From assembly GCF_022829685.1 (NCBI RefSeq), contig NZ_JAKSYE010000085.1:186001-250000 (forward strand): 64,000 nucleotides of DNA, given 5' to 3'. The position numbers and the translations under genes are program-made. Under the pieces are notes generated by a model. It worked only from the letters and a program-made list of their open reading frames with translations. It was not told where the DNA came from and did not search any database. Positions within the stretch are counted from its first letter, which is position 1. Every line of letters begins with the position of its first letter. This DNA comes from Methylobacterium sp. E-045 (GTDB taxonomy: Bacteria; Pseudomonadota; Alphaproteobacteria; Rhizobiales; Beijerinckiaceae). Below are positions 35,592 to 45,941 of this stretch, piece by piece.

Positions 35592-37844
35592 CTACTTCCC
35601 GAACCGCTCGAATTTCGGGAAGCTACGGGTCATCAGCGTGCCGGCCTCGGCCCGGTGGCCCATCCACTTTTCCAGCAGGGCCGCGTTGGCGAGCCGCTCC
35701 TGGCCGGCGCTGTCGCGCCAGGGCAGACCCTCGGCGAGGGTGAAGACATGGGCGTCGGTGAGCGTGCTCTGGCGGCAGCGCTGGAGGCGCACGCCCTTGC
35801 CGCGCGACAGTTCCGGCAGTTCGGAGAGCGGGAAGACCAGCAACAGCCGGTCGGCGCTGGAGACCGCGACATGGTCACCGCTGCTCGCGGTCACGAGCAA
35901 GATGGCCCGGGCCGGCTCGTCGAGCCCCATGATGCCCTTGCCCTTTCGGGTATTGGCCACCAGCGCGTCGGCGGGGGCGAGGAAGCCGCGTCCGTCCGAA
36001 CCCGCCACCAGAAGCTTGCCGCCCGGCTGATACGGCAGGGCGGCGACGATCTCGGCGCCGTCGTCGAAATCCACCATCAGCCGGATCGGGTCGCCGAAGC
36101 CGCGCCCGCCCGGAAGCTTCGCCGCTTCGAGGGTGAACACCTTGCCATTGGAAGCGAGCACGAGGATCTTGGCGGTGGTCTCGCTGAGGAAGGAGATCTT
36201 GAGGGCGTCGTCGCCCTTGAAGGCCACGCCCGACAGATCGGCGACATGCCCTTTGAGGGCGCGGATCCAGCCCTTGGCCGAGACGATGACGGTGATCGGC
36301 TCGCGCTCCACCATGGCGGAGGTGAAGTCGATCCCGGCGGTATCGGGCGGGTTCTCCAGGGTGGTGCGGCGGGCACCGAGCTTCGTCTCGGGACCGAAAG
36401 CCTTCTTCACCGCCCGGATCTGCTTGGTAATGTCCGACCATTGCATCTTCTCGGAGCCGAGCAGCTCTTCCAGCCCGTCCTTCTCCCTGGTCAGCGTGTC
36501 GAGCTCGCGCTTCAGCTCCATCTCCTCCAGCTTGCGCAGGGAGCGCAGGCGGGTATCGAGGATGGCGTTGGCCTGGATTTCGGTGAGTTCGAACCGCTTC
36601 ATCAGGGAGGGTTTCGGCTCGTCTTCCTCGCGGATGATGCGGATCACCTCGTCGAGATCGAGATAGACGATGAGCAGGCCGCAGAGGATTTCAAGGCGGC
36701 GCTCGATCTGCGCGAGGCGGTGGCGCGAGCGGCGCTGGAGCACGACACGGCGATGGTCGAGCCATTCGCGCAGGGCCTCGGCCAACCCGATCACGCGCGG
36801 GACGAGACCGCCCACCAGAACGTTCATATTGAGGGGGATGCGGGCTTCGAGCTCGGTGAGCCGGAACACCGATTCCATCAGGATCACCGGGTCGACGCTG
36901 CGCGAGCGCGGCTCCAGTACGACGCGGACGTCCTCGGCCGATTCGTCGCGCACGTCGGCCAGCAGCGGCAGCTTCTTCTCCTGCAGGAGTTCCGCCAGCT
37001 TCTCGATGAGCCGGGCCTTGGGAATGCCGTAGGGGATCTCGGTGACGACGATGGTCCAGGTGCCGCGCCCCGTATCCTCCTTCGTCCAGCGTGCCCTCAC
37101 GCGAAAGCTGCCGCGGCCGGTGCGGTAGGCCTCGGCGATCGACTCGGCGCTGTCGATGAGAATGCCTCCGGTGGGGAAATCCGGCCCCTTCACGAAGGTG
37201 AGGAGCTGGGCCGAGGTCGCCTCGCGATGGCCGATGAGATAGAGCGCCGCGTCGCAGAGTTCGGCGGCGTTGTGGGGCGGGATCGAGGTGGCCATGCCCA
37301 CCGCGATGCCCTGGGATCCGTTGGCGAGCAGGTTCGGGAAGGCCGCCGGCAGGACGATGGGCTCGTCCTTCTCGCCATTGTAGGAGGGCCGGAAATCGAC
37401 CGTGTCCTCGTCGATCCCGTCGAGCAGGAGGCGCGCGACCTCCGTCAGCCGCGCCTCGGTGTAGCGGTAGGCGGCGGGGCCGTCGCCGTCGATGTTGCCG
37501 AAATTGCCCTGCCCGTCCACCAACGGATAGCGCTGGGCGAAGTCCTGGCTGAGGCGCACGAGGGCGTCGTAGATCGCCTGGTCGCCATGGGGATGGAAAT
37601 CACCCATCACGTCGCCGACGATCTTCGCGCATTTCTTGAAGGCGGTGTTCGGGTCGAGCCGGAGCAGCCGCATGCCGTAGAGGATGCGGCGATGGACGGG
37701 TTTGAGCCCGTCGCGGGCGTCGGGCAGGGCCCGGTTCATGATGGTGGAGAGCGCATAGGCGAGATAGCGCTCTTCCAGCGCCGACTTCAGCTCGACGCTC
37801 TCGATGCCGTCGGATCCCGATGGCGGATCGAAGGGCTGGCCCAT
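35592..37844 (-). CDS. parC: DNA topoisomerase IV subunit A
   Basis: A 750-residue type IIA topoisomerase A subunit that, with ParE, decatenates chromosomes. The breakage-reunion domain begins around residue 25 with [27 protein letters not shown] (in part). The catalytic Tyr is Tyr128 in [10 protein letters not shown]. The C-terminal beta-propeller is shorter than in GyrA, with weak GyrA-box-like sequence, which supports ParC. At the quinolone hot-spot the sequence is [10 protein letters not shown], with Gln89 where E. coli GyrA has Ser83. Confidence 0.95.
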   Translation of the reverse strand: MGQPFDPPSGSDGIESVELKSALEERYLAYALSTIMNRALPDARDGLKPVHRRILYGMRLLRLDPNTAFKKCAKIVGDVMGDFHPHGDQAIYDALVRLSQDFAQRYPLVDGQGNFGNIDGDGPAAYRYTEARLTEVARLLLDGIDEDTVDFRPSYNGEKDEPIVLPAAFPNLLANGSQGIAVGMATSIPPHNAAELCDAALYLIGHREATSAQLLTFVKGPDFPTGGILIDSAESIAEAYRTGRGSFRVRARWTKEDTGRGTWTIVVTEIPYGIPKARLIEKLAELLQEKKLPLLADVRDESAEDVRVVLEPRSRSVDPVILMESVFRLTELEARIPLNMNVLVGGLVPRVIGLAEALREWLDHRRVVLQRRSRHRLAQIERRLEILCGLLIVYLDLDEVIRIIREEDEPKPSLMKRFELTEIQANAILDTRLRSLRKLEEMELKRELDTLTREKDGLEELLGSEKMQWSDITKQIRAVKKAFGPETKLGARRTTLENPPDTAGIDFTSAMVEREPITVIVSAKGWIRALKGHVADLSGVAFKGDDALKISFLSETTAKILVLASNGKVFTLEAAKLPGGRGFGDPIRLMVDFDDGAEIVAALPYQPGGKLLVAGSDGRGFLAPADALVANTRKGKGIMGLDEPARAILLVTASSGDHVAVSSADRLLLVFPLSELPELSRGKGVRLQRCRQSTLTDAHVFTLAEGLPWRDSAGQERLANAALLEKWMGHRAEAGTLMTRSFPKFERFGK

Positions 37845-37897
37845 GACGAACTCCCGGGCCGGACATGGCCCAAATCAGAACATAACACGAACGCGGC

Positions 37898-38638
37898 TTA
37901 GGCGCTCTGCGTCCCCAACGCAACGAATCGCGCCCGCTCCGCCGGAGGGGCGATGGCGCGCGGCCCCCAGATGTGCTGGTCGAGGAAATACCCCGTCAAG
38001 GTAAACCCATTGGCTACATCCCGCTCGTCGGGGGGCATGAAGCCGGTCCGGCCGCTCTCCCGGTCGAGAAGGAAGCCCGGCAGCGCCAGCAGCCTGTCCC
38101 GGAAGGGCTCCCCGGCCGAGGCGCTGACGGCCCGCCCGGTCCTCGGCGAGACGTAGACCAGCGCATCGTTGCCCCCCGTGGCGGCGCAGGCGCTGAGATC
38201 GAGCCCGAAGCCGAGCTCGGACAGGATCGCGAGTTCGAACCGTACCATCAGGAGCGGTGCGATCACCCGGTCGTCGAGATGGGCGACGAGGATGCGGGCC
38301 GCCTCGTAGACGGCGGGGTGGGGATCGCGCTCGGGCAGGAGGCGCAGGAGCGCGGCCATGTGGGTCACGCCGTAAAGGGCGAGGCCGGAGCCCATGAGCC
38401 GCGCGGCGGCGGATTCGAGGGGCTCCACCGCGAAGGCGCCCAGGCTCTCGTCGAGGCGCGCCCGCCATGTAAGCCGGACGTGATTGCCGGTCTGCAGCAC
38501 TGGCTGCATCCGCCGCGAGCGCCCGCCATGGACGAGGCCGAGATGGCGGCCGTGGTCCAGGGTCATCACTTCGAGGACGACGCCGGTCTCGCCCTGCCTG
38601 CGCAGCCCCAGCACCACGCCGTCGTCGGTCCATTGCAT
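37898..38638 (-). CDS. recO: DNA repair protein RecO
   Basis: A 246-residue RecO. It has the N-terminal OB fold (MQWTDDGVVLGLRRQGETGVVLEVMT in part, then HGRHLGLVHGG) and a helical C-terminal domain. RecO with RecR loads RecA onto SSB-coated gaps. The start at 38638 follows AAGGAAG at proper spacing and matches family length; the 24-residue extension upstream is rejected. It lies 53 bp upstream of parC in the same direction. Confidence 0.93.
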   Translation of the reverse strand: MQWTDDGVVLGLRRQGETGVVLEVMTLDHGRHLGLVHGGRSRRMQPVLQTGNHVRLTWRARLDESLGAFAVEPLESAAARLMGSGLALYGVTHMAALLRLLPERDPHPAVYEAARILVAHLDDRVIAPLLMVRFELAILSELGFGLDLSACAATGGNDALVYVSPRTGRAVSASAGEPFRDRLLALPGFLLDRESGRTGFMPPDERDVANGFTLTGYFLDQHIWGPRAIAPPAERARFVALGTQSA

Positions 38639-38781
38639 GGCCACTTCCTTAGAACGCGGAGGACGCGTTGGAAACGGGCCGATCGTTCCACGCGAGCACA
38701 TAGATTGCATCGACCCAACTATTCCCGCAGGGCGTGTTCGGCGCTATGACTCAGGTTCCCCTCGTCCGAGATTCGACCACC

Positions 38782-39219
38782 ATGCCCGTCTCCCGGCGCG
38801 CCCGCACGGACCGCGCAACCTCCCGTCGCGCCACTGGCGCCTGGCTGGGCCTCGCCGCCCTCGCGCTCACCGGATGCGGGCGGCCCGATCCGGCGCCCGC
38901 GCCCGGCGCCAGCTTCACCATGCGCGAGCGGGTGGCCGCCCTCGCCCTGCGCCAGAGCGGCTTCGGGTCGATCTCGGTGATCCCGGTCCGGTTCGAGCAC
39001 AGCCGCATCGCCGGACCGTTCCAGGATGACGGCCGCACCCTCTACTGCGTGTCCGCCCGGATGATGGGGCGCCGCTTCCTCAAGGGCGAGAAGGCCAAGG
39101 CCGTCATCCGCGAGGAGGCCGGTAGGCTCAGTATCCTCGAAGATGTCGAGGAAGTCTGCGAGGGCCACCGGACGGAGCCGTTCAAGGAGCTGGAGGCGAT
39201 GGGGAACGCGAAGGGCTGA
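38782..39219 (+). CDS. Small hypothetical lipoprotein
   Basis: A protein of about 145 residues with an Arg-rich N-terminus, a hydrophobic stretch and the lipobox ALTGC, so probably anchored in a membrane. The mature part (VIPVRFEHSRIAGPFQDDG, YCVSARMMGRRFLKGEKAK) has no family I recognise. In-frame starts also exist at 38734 and 38746; I chose 38782 because it gives a compact lipoprotein signal. It is followed by a ChaC-like gene. Confidence 0.72.
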   Translation: MPVSRRARTDRATSRRATGAWLGLAALALTGCGRPDPAPAPGASFTMRERVAALALRQSGFGSISVIPVRFEHSRIAGPFQDDGRTLYCVSARMMGRRFLKGEKAKAVIREEAGRLSILEDVEEVCEGHRTEPFKELEAMGNAKG

Positions 39220-39277
39220 GGACGCCAATCCTTCGAACGGCTTGCCCGGACCGGCCGGTGATGCTCCCATACGGACC

Positions 39278-39976
39278 ATGCCGCACCGCCCCCTCTCGCT
39301 CACCCTCGATCTCATCGCCCGCGCCCATCCGACCCCCGTTGCCGACGATGCGAGCGCCCTGCATCTCCTCACCGATCTCGATCTCGCGCCCGGCCTCGAC
39401 CGGATGCTCCATGGCAGACCGAGGCAGGGGGACGGGCTCTGGGTGTTCGGCTACGGCTCGCTGATCTGGCAGCCGGAATTCGCCGTGGCCGAGCAGCGCA
39501 TCGGGACAGTGAGGGGCTATCACCGGCGCTTCTGCCTGTTGCAGAGGCGCTTTCGCGGGAGCCGCGACCGGCCGGGCCTCGTGCTCGCCCTCGACCGGGG
39601 CGGCATCTGCCGGGGCGTCGTGTTCCGCCTGGAGGGCATCGACCCGGCCGCGACACTGATGCCGGTCTGGCGCCGCGAGATGCGCGGCAGCGGTTACGAG
39701 GGTCGCTGGGTCACGGTGGAGACGAGCACCGGCCCGGTCACCGCGCTGACCTTCGTCGTCAACCGCGCCAGCGACCGCTACACCGGCCGCCTCACCGAGG
39801 AGGAGATCGCCGACCGGATCGCCACGGGCGCGGGGCATCTCGGCCCCAGCGCGGAGTACCTCTACCGCACCGCGCAGGCCTGCGCCGAGGCCGGCATTCT
39901 CGACGACCATCTCTGGCGGCTGCAACGCCTCGTGGCCGCGCGGCTGGAGCCGCCCCCCCGCCACGCAGCGCTCTGA
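39278..39976 (+). CDS. ChaC-like gamma-glutamylcyclotransferase
   Basis: A 232-residue protein with the gamma-glutamylcyclotransferase fold: LWVFGYGSLIWQPEF at about residues 54-68 is the ChaC substrate loop. VRGYHRRFCLLQ and MPVWRREM (probable catalytic Glu) follow. ChaC enzymes split glutathione into 5-oxoproline and Cys-Gly. The ATG at 39278 avoids overlap with the lipoprotein gene upstream. Confidence 0.9.
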   Translation: MPHRPLSLTLDLIARAHPTPVADDASALHLLTDLDLAPGLDRMLHGRPRQGDGLWVFGYGSLIWQPEFAVAEQRIGTVRGYHRRFCLLQRRFRGSRDRPGLVLALDRGGICRGVVFRLEGIDPAATLMPVWRREMRGSGYEGRWVTVETSTGPVTALTFVVNRASDRYTGRLTEEEIADRIATGAGHLGPSAEYLYRTAQACAEAGILDDHLWRLQRLVAARLEPPPRHAAL

Positions 39977-40140
39977 CGGAACCGCCACGTCCAGCATCGC
40001 TTTTGCTTGGCAAGCGACAGTCTCGCTACCACCGGGAGCAACGAGGCCTTTGCGCGGGCGACGTCGGAAGCCTCCGTCCCCGCAGGATCGCCGCCCGGCA
40101 CCGGCGGCCGCACGGCGCAGCGGCGGGAGGGCCTCGACCC

Positions 40141-43100
40141 ATGAGCAACGGACCCTCCCTCCCCTCCGCAGCGCCGATCCCGCCCGAATTTACCCCCGGT
40201 CCGAGGGAGCCTTTCGCGGGATTCGCGGGGCCTTCGGCACCGAGGGGAGCGCTTCGGGCCGCCATCCGGTCCGCCCATCGTCTCCCCGAAACCGAGTGCC
40301 TCGCCCCTCTGATGGCCGCCGCGCGCCGGAACTCGGCTGAGAATGCGGTCGCGACGCAGCTGGCGAGGCACCTCGTCACCACCCTTCGCGCCAGGGCCTC
40401 GCGCGCGCCCGTCGAGCAGTTGATGCGCGAGTTCAGCCTGTCGAGCGCGGAGGGTGTCGCCCTGATGTGTCTCGCCGAAGCGCTTCTGCGCATTCCGGAC
40501 GCGGCGAGCCGGGATGCCTTGATCCGCGACAAGATCGGGCATGGGGATTGGCGGTCGCATCTCGGCCATCCCACCTCCCTCTTCGCCGGCGCGGCGACAT
40601 GGGGCCTGGTCCTGACGGGGCGGGTCGTCGGGGCGCCGGACGAGTCCGGACTCACAGCGGCACTGACGCGCGTGGTGCGGCGCGCAGGGGAACCCGCCAT
40701 TCGAAAAGGCGTCGACCTTGCCATGCGGATGCTCGGCGGCCAGTTCGTCACCGGCCGCAGCATCGCCGAGGCGCTGCGCAACGGCCGGCGCAGGGAGGCG
40801 TCGGGCTTCTCCTACTCCTACGACATGCTCGGCGAGGCGGCGATGAATGCCGGGGATGCCGCCCGTTACGCCGAGGATTATGCCGGTGCCATCGCGGCGA
40901 TCGGCGCGGCATCGGGCGGCCGCGGTCCGCTCGCCGGGCCGGGCATTTCGGTCAAGCTCTCGGCCCTTCATCCGCGTTACGCCCGCGCCCAACGCCAGCG
41001 GGTGATGGGCGAACTGCTGCCGCGACTGGCGGACCTCGCCCTCGCGGCGAGCCGGCACGACATCGGATTCAACATCGACGCCGAGGAGGCCGACCGCCTC
41101 GACCTCTCCCTCGATCTTCTCGAAACGCTGGCGATGGACGAGCGTCTGGCCAGCTGGAACGGGCTCGGTTTCGTCGTCCAGGCCTACCAGAAGCGCGCGC
41201 TCCCGGTGGTGGATTGGGTCGTCGACCTGGCGCGGCGGAGCGGGCACCGTCTCATGGTGCGCCTGGTGAAGGGGGCGTATTGGGATTCGGAGATCAAGCG
41301 CGCCCAGGTCGACGGCCTCGACGGTTTCCCGGTCTTCACCCGGAAGGTGAATACCGACGTGTCGTATCTCGCCTGCGCGCGCAGGCTGCTGATGGCCGGC
41401 GACGCGGTGTTCCCGCAATTCGCCACCCACAACGCCCGCACGCTCGCCGACATCGTCGCCATGGCGGGGCCGGACTTCCGGCCCGGCGACTACGAGTTCC
41501 AGTGCCTCCACGGCATGGGCGAGACGCTCTACGAGGAGGTGGTGGGCGGCACCGTCATCGACCGTCCGTGCCGGATCTACGCCCCGGTGGGCACGCACGA
41601 GACCCTGCTCGCCTATCTCGTGCGGCGCTTGCTGGAGAACGGCGCGAATTCCTCCTTCGTCAACCGGATCGCCGACCCCGCCGTCCCGGTGGACGACCTC
41701 GTCGCCGACCCGGTGGAGCGGGCGCGCCGGGTCATGCCGCCGGGATCGGGGCATCCGGGCATCCCCCTGCCGCGCGACCTGTTCGCCGGGACCCGGCCCA
41801 ATTCGCGCGGCCTCGATCTCGCCGACGAGGACGTGCTCGCCTCCCTCGGCGATGCCCTGTCGCAGGGCGCGGCGACGCCCGTCCTATGCGGACCCGTTCC
41901 GTCGGAGGGGACCGAAGGCACCAAGCGGGCCGTGCTCAACCCGGCGGACCGAGGCGATATCGTCGGATACGTGGTGGAGGCGGATGAAAGATGCGTCGAT
42001 GCCGCCATCGCGCGGGCGGGCTCGGCGGCTCCTGGCTGGGCGGCCACGGCGCCGTCGCGGCGGGCCGAGATCCTGTCCGGCGCGGCCGATCTGATCGAGG
42101 CACGGCGCGACGCGTTCCTCGGGCTGCTGGTGCGGGAGGCGGGCAAGTCCCTCGCCAACGCCGCGGCCGAAATCCGCGAGGCGGTGGATTTCTTGCGTTA
42201 TTACGGGGTGCAGGCGGCGGGTCTCAAAGCCGCGACCCATGCGCCCCTCGGCGTGGTCGCCTGTATCAGCCCGTGGAACTTCCCCCTCGCCATCTTCATC
42301 GGACAGGTCGCGGCGGCCCTCGCGGCGGGCAACGCCGTCCTCGCCAAACCCGCCGGCGAAACGCCCCTGGTGGCGGGGCTCGCGGTGGGGATCCTGAGGG
42401 AGGCCGGGATTCCGGAGGGCGTGCTCGGCCTCCTGCCGGGCGGCGGACGGGTCGGCGGCCGCCTCGTGGCGGATCCGCGCATCGACGGAATCCTGTTCAC
42501 CGGTTCGACCGGCATCGCCAAGGGGATCCAGGCCGAACTGGCCGGACGCCTCGGCCCACAGGGGCGACCGATCCCGTTCGTGGCGGAAACCGGCGGCCAG
42601 AACGCCCTCGTGGTGGATTCTTCCGCCCTGCCGGAGCAGGTGGTGGCCGATGTGCTGGTGTCGGCCTTCGATTCGGCTGGCCAGCGCTGCTCGGCGCTCC
42701 GCGTGCTCTGCCTGCAGGACGAGATCGCCGAGCGCATCCTCACCATGCTGAAGGGGGCGATGGCCGAGCTCACCATCGGCAATCCCGCCCGGCTCGCCAC
42801 CGATATCGGCCCGGTCATCAGCGAGGCTGCCCGGCAGAGGATCGAGGCGCATGTGGCGGGGATGCGGAAGCGCGGCCATGCCGTCGACCGGCTCCCGCTC
42901 CCCGCGTCCTGCGCGGCGGGCCATTTCGTCCCGCCGACCCTCATCGCCATCGACAGGCTGGACGACCTCTCCGGCGAGGTGTTCGGGCCGGTCCTCCATA
43001 TCCTGCGCTACCAGCGCGACGGTCTCGACGGACTCGCCGCCGCCATCGACGAGACCGGCTATGGCCTGACCTTCGGCGTCCACAGCCGGATCGACGCCAC

Positions 43101-43905
43101 CGTCTCGCGCCTCGTGGACCGGATCCGTGCGGGCAACCTCTACGTCAACCGCAACCTCATCGGCGCCGTGGTCGGCATGCAGCCCTTCGGCGGCGAGGGC
43201 CTGTCGGGAACCGGACCGAAAGCCGGCGGCCCCCTCTACCTCCGCCGCCTCCTGGCCTCGGCGCCCGTGGAGACCGGCCTCGTCCGGCACCCCGCCGCGA
43301 TGCCCGAAGCTCTGGCTTCCCTGCGCGGCGCCCTGATGGCGGCCGACAGGGAGAGGGACGCGTTGCGCTGCGACGTCTATGCCGAACGGAGCCTCCTCGG
43401 CCTCGACATCGCCCTGCCCGGCCCGGTGGGCGAGAGCAACCGCTACAGCCTGCATCCGCGCGGCACGGTCCTGTGCCTGCCGGCTACCGAGACCGGGCTG
43501 TTCGCACAGATCTCGGCGTGCCTCGCCACCGGCAACACGATCCGGCTTCACCTGCCCGCCACCCTGCGACTTCCGCTCGACATCCTTCCCGAAGCCCTGG
43601 GGCGCGAGATCCGCCTATCAGCCGAGGCGAACACCATGGGCTGTGCAGCGATCCTGGTGGAGGGCGAGGCGGATGCGATCCTCGCCGCGACGGGGAACGC
43701 CGCCGCGCTGCCCGGCACCATCATACCGGTCCTCGCCGTGTCGCCGGATACGTTGGAGCAGGGCGTCGAGGATTACTCGCTGGAATGGCTCCTGCGCGAG
43801 CGCTGCGTCAGCACCAACACCGCCGCGGCGGGGGGCAACGCCGCCCTCATGACCCTCGGCGAGGACGGCGATGGTATCGCGATCCCACCCACCCCCTCCT
43901 CCTGA
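40141..43905 (+). CDS. putA: Bifunctional proline dehydrogenase / L-glutamate-gamma-semialdehyde dehydrogenase PutA
   Basis: A 1254-residue PutA that oxidises proline to glutamate. The FAD-dependent proline dehydrogenase domain (about 60-500) includes MVRLVKGAYWDSEIKRAQ. The NAD-dependent aldehyde dehydrogenase domain (about 560-1010) includes SPWNFPLAIFIGQVAAALAAGN, with the nucleophile Cys in AGQRCSALR. A C-terminal conserved region follows, ending VSTNTAAAGGNAALM. The start at 40141 drops a 46-residue low-quality extension. No ribbon-helix-helix DNA-binding domain is visible at the N-terminus, and no putR regulator is adjacent. Confidence 0.96.
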   Translation: MSNGPSLPSAAPIPPEFTPGPREPFAGFAGPSAPRGALRAAIRSAHRLPETECLAPLMAAARRNSAENAVATQLARHLVTTLRARASRAPVEQLMREFSLSSAEGVALMCLAEALLRIPDAASRDALIRDKIGHGDWRSHLGHPTSLFAGAATWGLVLTGRVVGAPDESGLTAALTRVVRRAGEPAIRKGVDLAMRMLGGQFVTGRSIAEALRNGRRREASGFSYSYDMLGEAAMNAGDAARYAEDYAGAIAAIGAASGGRGPLAGPGISVKLSALHPRYARAQRQRVMGELLPRLADLALAASRHDIGFNIDAEEADRLDLSLDLLETLAMDERLASWNGLGFVVQAYQKRALPVVDWVVDLARRSGHRLMVRLVKGAYWDSEIKRAQVDGLDGFPVFTRKVNTDVSYLACARRLLMAGDAVFPQFATHNARTLADIVAMAGPDFRPGDYEFQCLHGMGETLYEEVVGGTVIDRPCRIYAPVGTHETLLAYLVRRLLENGANSSFVNRIADPAVPVDDLVADPVERARRVMPPGSGHPGIPLPRDLFAGTRPNSRGLDLADEDVLASLGDALSQGAATPVLCGPVPSEGTEGTKRAVLNPADRGDIVGYVVEADERCVDAAIARAGSAAPGWAATAPSRRAEILSGAADLIEARRDAFLGLLVREAGKSLANAAAEIREAVDFLRYYGVQAAGLKAATHAPLGVVACISPWNFPLAIFIGQVAAALAAGNAVLAKPAGETPLVAGLAVGILREAGIPEGVLGLLPGGGRVGGRLVADPRIDGILFTGSTGIAKGIQAELAGRLGPQGRPIPFVAETGGQNALVVDSSALPEQVVADVLVSAFDSAGQRCSALRVLCLQDEIAERILTMLKGAMAELTIGNPARLATDIGPVISEAARQRIEAHVAGMRKRGHAVDRLPLPASCAAGHFVPPTLIAIDRLDDLSGEVFGPVLHILRYQRDGLDGLAAAIDETGYGLTFGVHSRIDATVSRLVDRIRAGNLYVNRNLIGAVVGMQPFGGEGLSGTGPKAGGPLYLRRLLASAPVETGLVRHPAAMPEALASLRGALMAADRERDALRCDVYAERSLLGLDIALPGPVGESNRYSLHPRGTVLCLPATETGLFAQISACLATGNTIRLHLPATLRLPLDILPEALGREIRLSAEANTMGCAAILVEGEADAILAATGNAAALPGTIIPVLAVSPDTLEQGVEDYSLEWLLRERCVSTNTAAAGGNAALMTLGEDGDGIAIPPTPSS

Positions 43906-44060
43906 AGGGCCGGAGTACGGAAGGCCTCGAAGGAGACGTCCACTTTGCGGAGCGGGTTTCGGTGCCCGCCTTCGCGGCTGCTTCGCAACGCCTCAGGATA
44001 GGGTCGTGGGGATGAGCAGGATCGTCGTGCTTTCGTCGCGTCGAGGTCCGTCGAACCCCC

Positions 44061-44504
44061 TCAAACCGAAAACGTCGCGGCCTGCCCGTGGAGCAGGCCG
44101 GCCTCGTCCACGAGTTGCCAGACGATGGCATCGCGGATCGGGAAGCGAGTTCCGTCCTTGCGGATGCGGATACCGCCATAATTGGCGACGAACCCGTCGC
44201 GGGTGACCGCGTCGAGGAGGCGCTGTCGCTCGGCTCGTTCGGGAGCTTCGGCCGAGAAGCGGGAGGGCAATCCGATGAGCTCGGCCTTCTCGTAGCCGAA
44301 GATGCGCAGGGCGGTGAGGTTCGCATAGATGAAGCGGGGATCCTCGCCTCCGTCATGGGCGAGAACCGCGAAAGGCGCCTCGGCATCGAGCCAGGCCGCG
44401 TCGCGACCCGGCTCCGGCACCAGCGGCCGGCCGACGGCACGGCGGAAACTCCCGGTCAGGAGAGCGTAAAAGGCCGGATCGTTGGAGACATCCACGGCAG
44501 GCAT
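44061..44504 (-). CDS. MEKHLA/PAS-domain protein
   Basis: A 147-residue single-domain protein of the MEKHLA (PAS-like) family. FAVLAHDGGEDPRFIYANLTALRIFGYEKAEL (seen in order), LPSRFSAEAPERAERQRLL and GIRIRKDGTRFPIRDAIVWQLVDE are its blocks. It is probably a small ligand or redox sensor; no output domain is attached. It lies 5 bp downstream of a VanZ-family gene on the same strand. Confidence 0.85.
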   Translation of the reverse strand: MPAVDVSNDPAFYALLTGSFRRAVGRPLVPEPGRDAAWLDAEAPFAVLAHDGGEDPRFIYANLTALRIFGYEKAELIGLPSRFSAEAPERAERQRLLDAVTRDGFVANYGGIRIRKDGTRFPIRDAIVWQLVDEAGLLHGQAATFSV

Positions 44505-44509
44505 CCGTG

Positions 44510-44869
44510 TCAGCGCGAGGCCGAGGGCCGCTCGAACCGGGCATAGGCGGCCAGCACGAGCGTGGCGACGAGACTGCCGAACGCGGCGGCGACCGCCTTG
44601 ACGAGGAAATCGGACAGGCGGGCATGCCGGGTCGGCGACAGCTCCTGACCGAATTCGAGGATGCCGGCCACCGCCATGCCGGCCATCAGCCCGAGATACC
44701 AACGCTTGGGATAGGCCACGATCAGCAGGAAGCCGAAGAGGGCATAGGCGCTCATCCGCTCGACATTCGCGGACGCGACGACGGGCCGAAGCCCGATCGG
44801 CGACAGCGTCACGAAGACCAGGATCGCGAGGATGACGAAGACCGAGAGGCGCAAGAGAGTTCTCGTCAT
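44510..44869 (-). CDS. VanZ-family membrane protein
   Basis: A protein of about 119 residues with four hydrophobic helices and the VanZ-like spacing FVTLSPIGLRP, then ERMSAYALFGFLLIVAYPKR and GILEFGQELSPTRHARLSDFLVKAVAAAFG. The family has no assigned function in proteobacteria. The start at 44869 places the first helix at the N-terminus; a start at 44908 would add 13 residues. Confidence 0.82.
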   Translation of the reverse strand: MTRTLLRLSVFVILAILVFVTLSPIGLRPVVASANVERMSAYALFGFLLIVAYPKRWYLGLMAGMAVAGILEFGQELSPTRHARLSDFLVKAVAAAFGSLVATLVLAAYARFERPSASR

Positions 44870-45062
44870 GGGAGCGTGCCACCGAACAGCGACGCCAGCT
44901 TGCGTCATGCCGGGTCCTGCCGAGCAAGCACCTGGTTCAGGCTGATCTCGATCATGCTGAAGGTATTATTAAGACGCGGTTACGCGGTGGATGTTTCCCG
45001 CCGGCCCTCCGGGCGCGCCTCTCGCGCACGGAAGACCGGTTCGCGTGATCCGCCGCGGAGCG

Positions 45063-45833
45063 TCAGTGCTGGTCCGCGCGGGCCTTCCCGGCGACATCGT
45101 TCACCGTGGCGAAGGTCCGGTCGAACCGCTTTTCGGCCTCGGCGAAGCGCAGGAATCCCACGCGTTCCACCAGGATTTCCGGCGGCGTCGGCTGCGTCGT
45201 CAGCAGCGTCATCACCTCCTCCATGAACGCGCCGAGGGGGAGGTACCCCTCCCGCGTCGACTGGCCGGGCGTGAGCTCGGTCTGCACGGCGGGCGGCACG
45301 AGTTCGATGACCTCGACCTTGCCCTTGAGGGCGTCCCGAAGGCTGATCGTGTAGGAATGGATCGCCGCCTTCGTCGCGGAATAGGTCGGGGTCGAGACCA
45401 GCGGCACGAAGGCGAGGCCCGACGACACGTTGATCAATGCCGCGTCCGGACGGGCCACGAGATGGTCGATCAGCGCGTTGGTGAGCCGGATCGGACCCAG
45501 CAGGTTGGTGGTGACCATCGCCTCGGCATCCGCGAGATCGCGGGACCGGCCGAGATCCTCGAACAGCATGATCCCGGCGTTGTTGATGAGGACGTTCAGG
45601 TCGGGATGCTCGGCGATCACCGTCGCCGCGAAGGCGTCGATCCCTGCTGTGTCCTCCACGTCGAGCACGTAGCCGACCATGCCGGGATTGGCGTCCGTCA
45701 CCGCGTCGAGCCGGTCGCGGCGGCGGCCGGCGATGATCACCGTATTGCCCCGGGCCTGGAGGCGCTCCGCCAGTTCGCGGCCGATCCCCGATGCGCCGCC
45801 CGTGATGAGAATGGTGTTTCCGCTCGTCTTCAT
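45063..45833 (-). CDS. Short-chain dehydrogenase (DltE-like SDR)
   Basis: A 256-residue SDR oxidoreductase with an intact active site. The cofactor motif is TGGASGIG, with NNAGIMLFEDL, INVSSGLAFVPL and YSATK (the catalytic YxxxK). The substrate is unknown. The ATG at 45833 follows GAGGG and removes a 25-residue upstream extension. It is divergent from an HxlR regulator, a common arrangement in which the regulator controls the reductase in response to electrophiles or redox stress. Confidence 0.92.
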   Translation of the reverse strand: MKTSGNTILITGGASGIGRELAERLQARGNTVIIAGRRRDRLDAVTDANPGMVGYVLDVEDTAGIDAFAATVIAEHPDLNVLINNAGIMLFEDLGRSRDLADAEAMVTTNLLGPIRLTNALIDHLVARPDAALINVSSGLAFVPLVSTPTYSATKAAIHSYTISLRDALKGKVEVIELVPPAVQTELTPGQSTREGYLPLGAFMEEVMTLLTTQPTPPEILVERVGFLRFAEAEKRFDRTFATVNDVAGKARADQH

Positions 45834-45916
45834 GGGACTACCCTCTTCGACCTCGTGGTTGTCCCGCACAGATGCGGCGCTTACTCTCCGAAGGGTAGAA
45901 GGCACCAAACAGATTT

Positions 45917-45931
45917 GTACTTACCAAAAGG
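45917..45931. promoter_or_regulatory. Possible HxlR operator
   Basis: Between the divergent SDR and HxlR genes lies GTACTTACCAAAAGG, which resembles one half of the TACTTACC/GGTAAGTA dyads seen before HxlR-regulated genes. It overlaps the ribosome-binding site of the HxlR gene, which would suit autorepression. Only one half-site is well formed. Confidence 0.3.
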
Positions 45932-45941
45932 AGAGCGTCAC

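Noticed and set aside
35655..37901. Plus-strand open frame of 748 codons antisense to parC
   Set aside because: Shadow of parC; the true topoisomerase motifs are on the minus strand.
43915..43997. Possible mobile element after putA
   Set aside because: Only short, imperfect similarity to the palindrome before engB; no transposase or clear ends.
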